The notes below the pieces were generated by a model. It did no database searches. It had not been told where the DNA came from and saw only the letters and a program-made list of their open reading frames with translations. Made by a program: the position numbers and the translations under genes. 43,181 bases of DNA, from assembly GCA_013002225.1 (NCBI GenBank), contig JABDKL010000014.1:1-43181 (forward strand), written 5' to 3'. This document shows, in pieces, positions 17,619-25,265 of the stretch. Numbering within the stretch: position 1 is the first letter of the stretch; the number at the start of each line of letters is the position of its first letter. Source of the DNA: Winogradskyella sp. (lineage in GTDB: Bacteria; Bacteroidota; Bacteroidia; Flavobacteriales; Flavobacteriaceae).

Positions 17619-17768
17619 CTATTTTGAAGCTTTAGATTTTTCAATTATCGCTTTAAGCCGAGCTTTGCGTTCTGCTTCTTTCGATTTTAACTTATTCTTT
17701 TTCTGCGCTATAAGTTTGGAGTGCTTAGCTTTATTTACTGTGTTTTTTTCGCGTCCTTTCTTTGCCAT
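17619..17768 (-). CDS. Small highly basic protein (49 aa)
   Basis: A 49-residue ORF starting MAKKGREKNTVNKAKHSK, ending in KSKASK with a TAG stop. About 17 residues are lysine, 4 arginine and there is no cysteine; it is predicted to be one long charged helix. I cannot name a family. The composition resembles small ribosome- or nucleic-acid-associated proteins. It has a clean ATG, fills the space between acs and the HAD gene almost exactly, and its third positions vary as in a coding frame. Being under 60 residues, it is easily missed. The role is unknown. Confidence 0.6.
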   Translation of the reverse strand: MAKKGREKNTVNKAKHSKLIAQKKNKLKSKEAERKARLKAIIEKSKASK

Positions 17769-17826
17769 TTTAGGGTTGAGTTACGAATAAGATTTCTTGT
17801 TTTACTAGATAATAATACACTTCTAT

Positions 17827-17834
17827 TATCTTCG
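17827..17834 (+). promoter_or_regulatory. Possible -7 element before the HAD phosphatase gene
   Basis: TATCTTCG differs from TAnnTTTG at one position (TTCG for TTTG), 20 bp upstream of the ATG at 17855. The nearest TTG lies too far upstream. Confidence 0.3.
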
Positions 17835-17854
17835 CAGCTAAACTAATAAATATT

Positions 17855-18517
17855 ATGCTAAAAGCAGTTCTATTTGACATGGATGGTGTTATTGTAGATA
17901 CTGAGCCTTTACATCGCAAGGCCTATCACCAAATGTTTGATGATGTAAATATCAATGTGCCTACAGAATTATATGAATCTTTTACTGGACAGTCTACCAT
18001 AAATATTTGTAAGCGGCTTGTTGAGCATTTTGGCTTACGCGAATCTCCAGAGCAATTAATGACATTAAAACGTCACCACTATAGCTATCTTTTTAATCAC
18101 GATGATGAGTTAGCGTTAATAGATGGTGTCTTTAACCGAATTAAAGATTATTATGAAAATGAAGTTGCGCTTGTGGTTGCCTCCTCGGCTTCTATGAAAG
18201 GAATCAATCAGATTTTTGAACGCTTTGACCTCAACCCCTATTTTAGCGGAAAATTTAGTGGAGCGGACCTCAAACGATCTAAACCCCATCCAGAAATTTT
18301 TATGAAGGCAGCAGATCACACCGGATTTAAAAAATCGGAATGTATGGTCATAGAAGATTCTACAAATGGTATAAAAGCCGCACATGCAGCAGGCATTTTT
18401 TGTACAGCTTATAAAAGTGAACATTCTTCTGGTCAGGATTATTCATTAGCTAATAAGGTTATTTCTGATTTTAAAGAAATCTCCTACTCTAGACATCAAT
18501 CCTTCTTCAAACATTAA
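17855..18517 (+). CDS. HAD phosphatase, beta-phosphoglucomutase-like
   Basis: A 220-residue HAD subfamily IA hydrolase. Motif I is FDMDGV (nucleophile Asp8, acid/base Asp10), followed by VDTEPLHRKAY, the cap opening shared by beta-phosphoglucomutase and sugar-phosphate phosphatases such as YniC. Motif II is VASSAS, the motif III Lys is in KRSKPHPEIF, and motif IV is VIEDSTNGIKAA. It most likely hydrolyses a phosphorylated sugar or nucleotide in the cytosol. It is transcribed alone, in the same direction as the alcohol dehydrogenase that follows after 67 bp. Confidence 0.87.
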   Translation: MLKAVLFDMDGVIVDTEPLHRKAYHQMFDDVNINVPTELYESFTGQSTINICKRLVEHFGLRESPEQLMTLKRHHYSYLFNHDDELALIDGVFNRIKDYYENEVALVVASSASMKGINQIFERFDLNPYFSGKFSGADLKRSKPHPEIFMKAADHTGFKKSECMVIEDSTNGIKAAHAAGIFCTAYKSEHSSGQDYSLANKVISDFKEISYSRHQSFFKH

Positions 18518-18584
18518 CGAGTTCATAACACAGTTAATCTCTGCTTTTGCCTAACTTTAGTTTAAACTAAATATAAAATTGACT

Positions 18585-19592
18585 ATGACAAAAGTAAACG
18601 CATATGCAGCAAAATCTGCTGGTAATAAATTAGAAAAATTTGAGTATGAGCTACCAGATATTGGGAAGGAGCAGGTAGATATTAAAGTGCATTACTGTGG
18701 TCTGTGTCACAGCGATATAAGTATGATAAACAACGATTGGGGAAATTCTCAATTTCCGCTTGTGCCTGGTCATGAAATTGTTGGTGAAATAGAGGCCGTC
18801 GGTAGTGAAGTAAAAGGGCTTAAAAAAGGTGATAAAGTAGGTATGGGTTGGTACTCAGCATCGTGTATGCATTGCAACCAGTGTATGGACGGTAAACAGC
18901 ATTTATGCAACAACTCGGAAGCTACAATTGTAGGTAGACATGGCGGTTTTGCAGACAAAGTACGTGGTCACTGGTCTTGGGTCACTAAATTGCCTGATGG
19001 TATTGATTTGTCTAAGGCTGGCCCCTTGTTCTGTGGTGGTATTACTGTTTTTAATCCTATAGTATTATCTGGTGTTCAGCCTACGGACAGGGTAGGAGTC
19101 ATTGGCATAGGAGGTTTGGGGCACATGGCGCTTAAATTTTTAAAAGCTTGGGGATGCGAGGTTACGGCCTTTACATCGAATAAAGATAAGACTGAGGCAT
19201 TAAAGAAAATGGGTGCTCATAATGTCGTAGATTCAACCGACACTAAAGAATTGGAAACAATTGCGGGAACCTTAGATTTTATTCTAAATACAACCAATGT
19301 GAAGTTAGATTGGGATGCATTTTTAACCACCCTCGCTCCTCAAGGTAAACTACATACCGTTGGAGCTGTGTTAGAGCCTATGGAAATCCCTGCATTTAGT
19401 ATGATAGCAGGTGAAAAATCTGTTGGTGGTAGTCCTTTGGGTAGTATTGCATTAACCCGTAAAATGCTCGAATTTTGCGTTAGACATAATATCTATCCTA
19501 CTGTCGAAGAATTTGATATGGAAAATGTAAATGGAGCGCTGGAACATTTGCATGATGGAAAAGCCCGGTTTAGGATAGTGCTCAAGGCATAA
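18585..19592 (+). CDS. Zinc-dependent NADP alcohol dehydrogenase (cinnamyl-alcohol dehydrogenase type)
   Basis: A 335-residue medium-chain dehydrogenase similar to YahK/AdhA. Catalytic zinc ligands are Cys41 (GLCHSD), His63-Glu64 (PGHE) and Cys150; structural zinc ligands are Cys94, Cys97, Cys100 and Cys108. The Rossmann motif is GIGGLG (174-179). It probably reduces a broad range of aldehydes with NADPH. I start at ATG 18585; an in-frame TTG two codons earlier (18579) is unlikely. It is probably monocistronic, with CsbD 92 bp downstream. Confidence 0.9.
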   Translation: MTKVNAYAAKSAGNKLEKFEYELPDIGKEQVDIKVHYCGLCHSDISMINNDWGNSQFPLVPGHEIVGEIEAVGSEVKGLKKGDKVGMGWYSASCMHCNQCMDGKQHLCNNSEATIVGRHGGFADKVRGHWSWVTKLPDGIDLSKAGPLFCGGITVFNPIVLSGVQPTDRVGVIGIGGLGHMALKFLKAWGCEVTAFTSNKDKTEALKKMGAHNVVDSTDTKELETIAGTLDFILNTTNVKLDWDAFLTTLAPQGKLHTVGAVLEPMEIPAFSMIAGEKSVGGSPLGSIALTRKMLEFCVRHNIYPTVEEFDMENVNGALEHLHDGKARFRIVLKA

Positions 19593-19684
19593 TTATATGC
19601 GTTAATCTTTCTATGGATTGCCATAATGATTATTTAATATTAAAGGTAAATTGAATTATTACTAATCTTAAATATCTTAAAATT

Positions 19685-19870
19685 ATGAATAACGATCAAT
19701 TAGAAGGAAAATGGAAACAAATCAAAGGTGATTTTAAAAAGAAATATGGAGAAATTACTGATGACGAGTATAAAGAAGCTGAAGGCGACATAGATAAGCT
19801 TGCAGGGAAAGTGCAAGAAAAATATGGTAAATCGAAAGAAGAAGTAAAACAAGAAATAGAAAATTGGTAA
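19685..19870 (+). CDS. CsbD family stress-response protein
   Basis: A 61-residue CsbD-like protein. The opening MNNDQLEGKWKQIKGDFKKK and the KLAGKVQEKYGKSKEEVKQEI part are the family signature; the protein is small, charged and helical. In other bacteria these are among the most strongly induced proteins under general stress, though their activity is unknown. It stands alone and is followed by a strong palindromic terminator shared with the convergent receptor gene. Confidence 0.92.
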   Translation: MNNDQLEGKWKQIKGDFKKKYGEITDDEYKEAEGDIDKLAGKVQEKYGKSKEEVKQEIENW

Positions 19871-19891
19871 AAGAATAACCTATTGATTTAA

Positions 19892-19929
19892 AAAAAGCGT
19901 TTAAAGAATTAATTCTTTAAACGCTTTTT
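19892..19929. terminator. Bidirectional terminator, 38-bp perfect palindrome
   Basis: The two 19-base arms are exact reverse complements (AAAAAGCGTTTAAAGAATT on the left), centred at 19910/19911. A T run closes each strand. It separates the csbD-like gene (+) and the outer membrane receptor gene (-). Confidence 0.88.
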
Positions 19930-19950
19930 CATTGACTTTTATGCTAATTA

Positions 19951-22485
19951 TTAGCCTTCACCTTCAAAATCAAAATCATCATCTCCAGAATTGTTCCTAG
20001 TGCCAGAACGATCTCTTTTGTTCAATTGTTGATTGAATCTATATATTAACGACAGATTAATTTGTCGCTGTCTCCATTGTGATTCATTATATCTGGTAAA
20101 GAAATCTGTTGTAGTAGTAGATTGTCTTTTTCTTGAGTTTAATAAGTCCCTCACATTGGCAGATATGGTCAGTTTATTTTCTAATAACTCCTTACTAAAT
20201 GCCAAATCTATAGAAAAGAGTCCTTGTGTATCGGATTGTGCATCTTGTCTGGCACCTCTGTAAAAGGCATTTGTTTGCCAGTCTACCTTACCAGGTAAGG
20301 TAACTTTAGAACTAAAACGTGCAAACCAACTTGTATTTTTAGCACTGTAATCTACGCCATTAAAAGCACCATCTGTTTCAAATTGAAAAAAGTTAAAACT
20401 AGAATTTAATCGCAACCATTTCTCTGGATTGTACAATATACCTAGTTCTGCACCTGTTCTTTGGTTTGTAGAAAGGTTTATAGGAATAGTTCTAATAATA
20501 TCTATACCATCTGTAGTTTGCTGTCCTGTATTTTCCTGTACGCGCTCAAAAGAATTTGTTTCGTATTGATAATATACAGAAGTAGTTAAAGTTAATTTAT
20601 CCCAACGCTTGAGATATCCTAAATCAAATGCACTTGAAAATGCAGGCTGTAGATTTGGATTACCTTGAAAAATGTTAGTTCTACTAGATCTTGAAGGGAA
20701 AGGATTGATAAACCAGCCTCTTGGTCTGTTAATTCGCCTATTATATCCCAATGTAACACTTTCTTCTGAATCGGAATCATTACCACTAAGTTCATAAATT
20801 AAATTTAGTGTTGGAAACAGGCCAAGGTAATTATTATCGAATTTAGTTTGTATTGGAAAACCGAAAGCTTCTACTAGTTCTTCATTTGTTAAACGGGAAT
20901 CTATATCACCCTTTAATTGTGTATGCTCCAGGCGCAAGCCAAGTAAAAATGAGAATTTCCCGAATTTGCTTCCATACTGTGTGTAAACGGCGTTTACGTT
21001 TTCATCGTAATCAAATACATTAGTGATAGTGTCATTAACCACCAATTGGCCAGTTTGTATATTTTCTTGTTCTAGACGATAATCGGTGACCTGATTCTCA
21101 AATGTACCTCTATAACCTGCTTCAAAACGCGAATCTTCACCTAATGGAAGCACATAATCTGCCTGAAAGAGGTATTCTTTCTGGTCTTCTACAGTAAATT
21201 CTTGTTCTATCTGAAAGGGTTCCGGGTCGGTTTGAGCTGTAGTAATATACTCTTCATTTAAAAATGTAAAACCTTCTTCATCATCATTTTCAAATTGAAA
21301 ATCTGCCGTTAACTTGTGATCACTATCTTCACCAAAGCGCTTTACATAGTTAATTGAAATCTGGTAGCTATTGTCTTGCTCTGTTTCTTTTTCTCGTCGC
21401 AATGTTTCTTCTACAATTGCACCATCATTAAAACGTTCACTTTCATTTAAGGATAAATCGGCATCACTTCCTAGTCTGTAAAAAATACTTCCTGTAATTG
21501 AAGAGGATTCGTCAAGAAAATATTCCATACCAATATTAGCATTGTAATTTCTATTTAATCGCTCAACTTCTTGATCTTCTCTAATTCTTCTATATTCTGG
21601 TGCTGTTAATGTACCGTTAATGTCACGATCAAAATACGTGATATCATTAAAACTGTTTCTAGGTGCATCAAAATATCTCCAGCCAATATTTGTAAATAGA
21701 TTAAATTGTTCTGTACGGTAATTAATACTTGCGTTTAAACCTAGGTTATCCGGGTTTCCTACAGTTAAGTTAAAAGCACCATTAAATCCAAGGGTTTCTT
21801 TTTGTCTTAATATAATGTTTAAGATACCAGCTGTTCCTTCTGCATCATATCTCGCTGATGGCGATGTTATAACTTCTACGCGCTCAATGGCGTCTGCTGG
21901 TAATTGACTTAGAACATTAGAATCTCCAAAACCTGCAAGTGCAGAAGGTTTTCCATTTATAAGAATTCTAACATTTTCATTACCTCTAAGACTAATTGCC
22001 CCATCAATATCTACAGCAACAGATGGTACATTATTTAAAGCATCACTAACAGTGCCGCCTGCGGTAGTTAAATCCTTACCAATATTATAGACTTTTTTGT
22101 CGAGCTTTATTTCAACCGTAGTACGTTCGGCTATAATTTCAACCTCATCAAGTGACTCCACATCTAAATCTAAAGCCACAGTACCTAAATCTATTTTTTC
22201 TGTTATACTTTTATTGTTATAGTTTTTGGTTTTGTAAGAAATGTACTCAACGGAGATGTCGTAGCTTCCTTCTGGGACTTCAACTTGAAACTTCCCTTTA
22301 GCGTCGGTAATACCTCCATCTACAATGGTATTAACACCGACAGTTTTAAAAGTTACTGTGGCATACTCTAAAGGAATATTAGAGCCTTTTTCTACTACAG
22401 TACCGGACACTTTAATTTTATTTTGTCCTATAGCAATAGAAAGAGAACAAAAGATTAAAAATTTGACAAATAGTTTTAAATACAT
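19951..22485 (-). CDS. TonB-dependent-receptor-like outer membrane protein (OMP_b-brl_3 type)
   Basis: An 844-residue outer membrane protein. A signal peptide (about residues 1-20, ending IAIGQ) is followed by a carboxypeptidase-regulatory-like beta domain (~25-105, VSGTVVEKGSNIPLEYATVTF), a plug domain (~120-215, with VSDALNNVPSVAVDIDG and ISLRGNENVRILINGKP) and a large beta-barrel with many alternating aromatic strands. The C-terminus carries an acidic, glycine-rich tail (DDDFDFEGEG) instead of ending on an aromatic strand residue. Such proteins take up ligands through the outer membrane; no susD-like partner is adjacent, so the substrate is open. A hairpin lies in its mRNA leader. Confidence 0.88.
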   Translation of the reverse strand: MYLKLFVKFLIFCSLSIAIGQNKIKVSGTVVEKGSNIPLEYATVTFKTVGVNTIVDGGITDAKGKFQVEVPEGSYDISVEYISYKTKNYNNKSITEKIDLGTVALDLDVESLDEVEIIAERTTVEIKLDKKVYNIGKDLTTAGGTVSDALNNVPSVAVDIDGAISLRGNENVRILINGKPSALAGFGDSNVLSQLPADAIERVEVITSPSARYDAEGTAGILNIILRQKETLGFNGAFNLTVGNPDNLGLNASINYRTEQFNLFTNIGWRYFDAPRNSFNDITYFDRDINGTLTAPEYRRIREDQEVERLNRNYNANIGMEYFLDESSSITGSIFYRLGSDADLSLNESERFNDGAIVEETLRREKETEQDNSYQISINYVKRFGEDSDHKLTADFQFENDDEEGFTFLNEEYITTAQTDPEPFQIEQEFTVEDQKEYLFQADYVLPLGEDSRFEAGYRGTFENQVTDYRLEQENIQTGQLVVNDTITNVFDYDENVNAVYTQYGSKFGKFSFLLGLRLEHTQLKGDIDSRLTNEELVEAFGFPIQTKFDNNYLGLFPTLNLIYELSGNDSDSEESVTLGYNRRINRPRGWFINPFPSRSSRTNIFQGNPNLQPAFSSAFDLGYLKRWDKLTLTTSVYYQYETNSFERVQENTGQQTTDGIDIIRTIPINLSTNQRTGAELGILYNPEKWLRLNSSFNFFQFETDGAFNGVDYSAKNTSWFARFSSKVTLPGKVDWQTNAFYRGARQDAQSDTQGLFSIDLAFSKELLENKLTISANVRDLLNSRKRQSTTTTDFFTRYNESQWRQRQINLSLIYRFNQQLNKRDRSGTRNNSGDDDFDFEGEG

Positions 22486-22493
22486 TAATGCTA

Positions 22494-22524
22494 ATTTTAC
22501 GGTTGGGTTTAAGACCGGTAAAAT
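22494..22524 (-). other. Hairpin in the leader of the receptor gene
   Basis: Arms ATTTTAC-GGT and ACCGGTAAAAT pair with a single bulged base around a 10-base loop, ending 9 bp before the receptor start codon at 22485. It could affect translation or be an operator. No T run follows, so it is not a terminator. Confidence 0.35.
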
Positions 22525-22601
22525 TACATTTAGTTTAATCTGTTTAGGTTAATCTTATGTTAAACCAAAATACGATTTAACAATATAAGAATAGGTAGCA
22601 G

Positions 22602-23066
22602 CTATTTGCCTTTATTCCTTTTTCTTGATTTTCTTTTTTTCTTTTTCTCCTTTACAACCTCTTTTTCTTTAAAATCACCCTTCATTAATTCTTTGATCTT
22701 CACCATATCTGATTCTGAGATAAGCTCAGCTATATCAGCAAAATGGGTGTCTTCTAAATGTTTTAAGGCTTCGTCACGATCTATTCTATGCTGAAATTTG
22801 GTTTTTAAAATGGCAATTTTAGCTTCAAAATAACTGGTAACATACTGCTTTATAATTTCTTTTTGAAAATCATCGGCCTCCAAAGTCGTTATAAAATTAT
22901 TGATAAATTCTGCTTTGCGCTCTTCAATTTCACGCTCTCTTTTAGCAATTTCCTGTTCGGTTGGCTCTCTCTGAGTATTAGGAATACCACTCATGCTTCT
23001 GCGTCTTTGTCCAAAGACATTTAGACCAATAAATAGCGCGAAAAGGATTAATAGAGACTTTTTCAT
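22602..23066 (-). CDS. Exported helical protein with very basic C-terminus
   Basis: A 154-residue protein with a signal peptide (about residues 1-19, cut near VFGQ), then RRRSMSG, a helical region (~35-125) and a Lys/Arg-rich tail (KEKKKKRKSRKRNKGK). The helical middle, with EADDFQKEIIKQYVTSYFEAKIAIL, looks like the Spy/CpxP-like or Bacteroidota periplasmic sensor type, but I cannot assign a family. The start lies 1 bp after the arsC stop, so it ends the prfB operon. The basic tail may bind anionic polymer or membrane; that is inference. Confidence 0.72.
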   Translation of the reverse strand: MKKSLLILFALFIGLNVFGQRRRSMSGIPNTQREPTEQEIAKREREIEERKAEFINNFITTLEADDFQKEIIKQYVTSYFEAKIAILKTKFQHRIDRDEALKHLEDTHFADIAELISESDMVKIKELMKGDFKEKEVVKEKKKKRKSRKRNKGK

Positions 23067-23067
23067 T

Positions 23068-23409
23068 TTAGATAATATTTAATATGGTTTCTGGTGGTCT
23101 TCCCACGACAGCATCATTTCCGTTTGTCACTATCGGTCGCTCAATTAATTTAGGGTTGGCGACCATAGCTTCTATAATTTCCTGATCAGATAAGGTTTTA
23201 CCTTTATAATCCGATTTCCAAATGGCTTCATTTTTCCGAACTAATTCAATGGGTTTAATATCTAATTTAGCTATGATATTTTTGAGTTGCTCAGGGCCTA
23301 AATTTTCATCTAAATATTTAATAATCTTATAGTCCTTGCCAGATTCTTCTAGGATTGCTAATCCTTGTCTGGATTTAGAACATCTGGGATTGTGATAAAT
23401 TTCTATCAT
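23068..23409 (-). CDS. arsC: Arsenate reductase (glutaredoxin-dependent), ArsC family
   Basis: A 113-residue thioredoxin-fold ArsC protein. The catalytic cysteine is Cys10 in HNPRCSKSR, and the three arginines that bind arsenate in the E. coli plasmid enzyme have counterparts at Arg58 (VRKNE), Arg91 (ERPIV) and Arg104 (GRPPE), which favours a true reductase over the related YffB or Spx proteins. The reaction is arsenate + glutaredoxin thiols to arsenite. No arsenic transporter or ArsR regulator is nearby; instead it sits 2 bp after a HAD gene in the prfB operon, so it may have a constitutive role. Confidence 0.87.
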   Translation of the reverse strand: MIEIYHNPRCSKSRQGLAILEESGKDYKIIKYLDENLGPEQLKNIIAKLDIKPIELVRKNEAIWKSDYKGKTLSDQEIIEAMVANPKLIERPIVTNGNDAVVGRPPETILNII

Positions 23410-23411
23410 GA

Positions 23412-24029
23412 TTATATGTTAATTGAGAATTTTTGTAAAGCCTGTTTTAGTGCTTGAGGTGATTCAAAATGTATGCCATTTATTCCTAATTCTGTAGCCG
23501 CATTAATATTTCTGAGATTATCATCAATAAAAATTGCATTTTCAGCCACGATATCAAAACGTTTTAACGTCAGTTCATAAATATCCCTAAATGGTTTTCT
23601 TGTCTTTTCTTCGCCAGAAACTAATATACCATCAAACCATTGCAAAAATTCAAACTTGTCTAAAGCAACCGGAAACGTTTCGTGACTCCAGTTGGTTAAT
23701 GCGACAACTTTATAATTAGGATTGTCAATTAAACATTTTAGTATTTTAACTGTACCATCTATGGCTTCACCAAGCATTTCTTCCCATCTGCCATAGAACA
23801 TTCTAATGAGTTCTTCATGTTCCGGGAATAGGGCAACACGTTCTTCTGTGGCTTTTTGTAAAGGGTAACCAGCATCTTGGTTTTCGTTCCATTCATGTGT
23901 GCAAATGTTCTCAAAAAACCATTGCATTTTTTTACGATCACCTTTAAATACGTCTAAATACACATATTCGGGATTCCAGTCGATTAATACGCCACCTAGA
24001 TCAAAAATTATAGTATCAATCTTTTTCAT
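23412..24029 (-). CDS. HAD-superfamily phosphatase (subfamily IA variant 3)
   Basis: A 205-residue HAD hydrolase similar to YihX. Motif I is FDLGGVLID (nucleophile Asp10), where the second Asp is replaced by Gly12 as in many YihX-like members. Motif II is ALTNWSHETF, the motif III Lys is in EKTRKPFRDIY and motif IV is FIDDNLRNI. Likely substrates are sugar phosphates. The start codon directly abuts the prfB stop (24029/24030) and arsC follows after 2 bp, so all are co-transcribed. Confidence 0.87.
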   Translation of the reverse strand: MKKIDTIIFDLGGVLIDWNPEYVYLDVFKGDRKKMQWFFENICTHEWNENQDAGYPLQKATEERVALFPEHEELIRMFYGRWEEMLGEAIDGTVKILKCLIDNPNYKVVALTNWSHETFPVALDKFEFLQWFDGILVSGEEKTRKPFRDIYELTLKRFDIVAENAIFIDDNLRNINAATELGINGIHFESPQALKQALQKFSINI

Positions 24030-25140
24030 TTACAAATTGTTTGTATCTGCTTCCTGTTGTCCCATCATCATTAGGTAGGCTTTTAAAAACGGCTCAATAT
24101 CACCATCCATAACGGCATCTACATTCCCAGTCTCATGGGCAGAACGTACATCTTTTACTAATTTATAAGGGTGCATCACGTAATTTCTAATTTGGCTTCC
24201 CCATTCAATCTTCATTTTTCCAGCCTCAATATCGTCCCGCTGTGCCATTTGCTTTTGCAATTCAATCTCATATAATTGAGACTTCAACATTTGAAGCGCT
24301 CTCGTACGATTATCGTGTTGCGAACGTGTCTCAGAGCACTGAATTTGTATGCCAGATGGTTTATGAAGTAACTGAACTTTGGTCTCTACTTTATTTACGT
24401 TTTGTCCACCAGCTCCACTGGAACGTGCAGTAGTGATTTCGATTTCTGAAGGATTAATTTCGATTTCAATAGAATCATCTACCAGTGGGTAAACATAAAC
24501 CGAAGCAAAACTAGTATGGCGTTTCGCATTACTATCAAATGGCGAAATACGTACCAATCGATGTACTCCATTTTCGCCTTTTAACCAGCCAAAGGCATAG
24601 TCTCCCTCAATCTCCAGAGTGACAGTTTTTATACCAGCAACATCGCCTTCCTGGTGGTTGAGTTCTTTTACTTTAAACCCACTTTTTTCAGCATACATTA
24701 AGTACATGCGCATAAGCATGCTTGCCCAATCACAACTCTCAGTACCACCTGCGCCTGCAGTAATCTGAAGCACAGCACTTAAGCTATCACCTTCTTCTGA
24801 AAGCATGTTTTTAAACTCTAGTTTTTCGATGGCGTTATTAGCTTTTTCGTAACGCTCTTCTACATTTTGCATAGGAGCTTCATCTTCCTTGTAGAATTCG
24901 TAAATAACTTCGAGATCTTCGAAAAGTGTTTTAGCAGAATTGTAATCATTAACCCAGCTTTTTTTCTCTCTTATAGACTTCATTACCTGCTCGGCAGCCT
25001 TGGAGTCATTCCAAAAATTAGGGTCGAAAGTTTGTTCTTCCTCGTTAGAGATTTCTATGAGCTTAGCATCTAAGTCAAAGATATTGTCTAAGTGTGTCTA
25101 GACGGGAATTAAGATCTTTAATTTGATCTGATGTTATCAT
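24030..25140 (-). CDS. prfB: Peptide chain release factor 2, with +1 programmed frameshift
   Basis: RF2 ends translation at UGA and UAA. The gene is in two frames: a 21-codon first part (25140-25078, [16 protein letters not shown]...) ends at CTT followed by an in-frame TGA (25077-25075). Skipping the T at 25077 continues as GAC TTA GAT in the frame 25076-24030. The joined product is 369 residues, the normal RF2 length. The stop-recognition tripeptide SPF is at ~199-201 and the catalytic GGQ at ~244-246. The frameshift lets RF2 regulate its own synthesis: little RF2 means slow UGA reading and more shifting. The position of the usual SD-like AGGGGG is AGACAA here. A reading without the shift would wrongly give a 317-residue protein starting at 24983. 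Confidence 0.95.
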
Positions 25141-25158
25141 ATATTGAAGTAATTTCTG

Positions 25159-25166
25159 CAAATATA
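25159..25166 (-). promoter_or_regulatory. Putative -7 promoter element for prfB
   Basis: On the minus strand the bases read TATATTTG, an exact TAnnTTTG match, 19 bp upstream of the prfB ATG. The -33 region (TTATGG) is only a partial match. Confidence 0.5.
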
Positions 25167-25171
25167 ATATG

Positions 25172-25187
25172 TGGCATTAAAGTGCCA
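25172..25187. other. Inverted repeat in the prfB / metalloprotease divergent region
   Basis: TGGCA and TGCCA arms with a 6-base spacer lie between the putative -7 elements of the two divergent genes. Position and symmetry fit a small operator, but the arms are only 5 bp and may be chance. Confidence 0.25.
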
Positions 25188-25192
25188 TAATT

Positions 25193-25225
25193 TTGAATCG
25201 GTTTTTTAGAAATTCCGTAGTTTTA
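25193..25225 (+). promoter_or_regulatory. Putative promoter for the zinc metalloprotease gene
   Basis: TTG at 25193-25195 and TAGTTTTA at 25218-25225 (one mismatch to TAnnTTTG) are 22 bp apart, near the Bacteroidota spacing. The start codon is 41 bp further on. Confidence 0.4.
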
Positions 25226-25265
25226 TAATTCACAACTAAGTTAACCGTTTTATCCGGAAATAGAT

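Noticed and set aside
24030-24983. 317-residue reading frame starting at an internal ATG as the complete release factor
   Set aside because: It lacks the conserved N-terminal part. A CTT TGA C frameshift site and a 21-codon leader frame upstream restore the normal RF2 length and sequence, so the gene starts at 25140.
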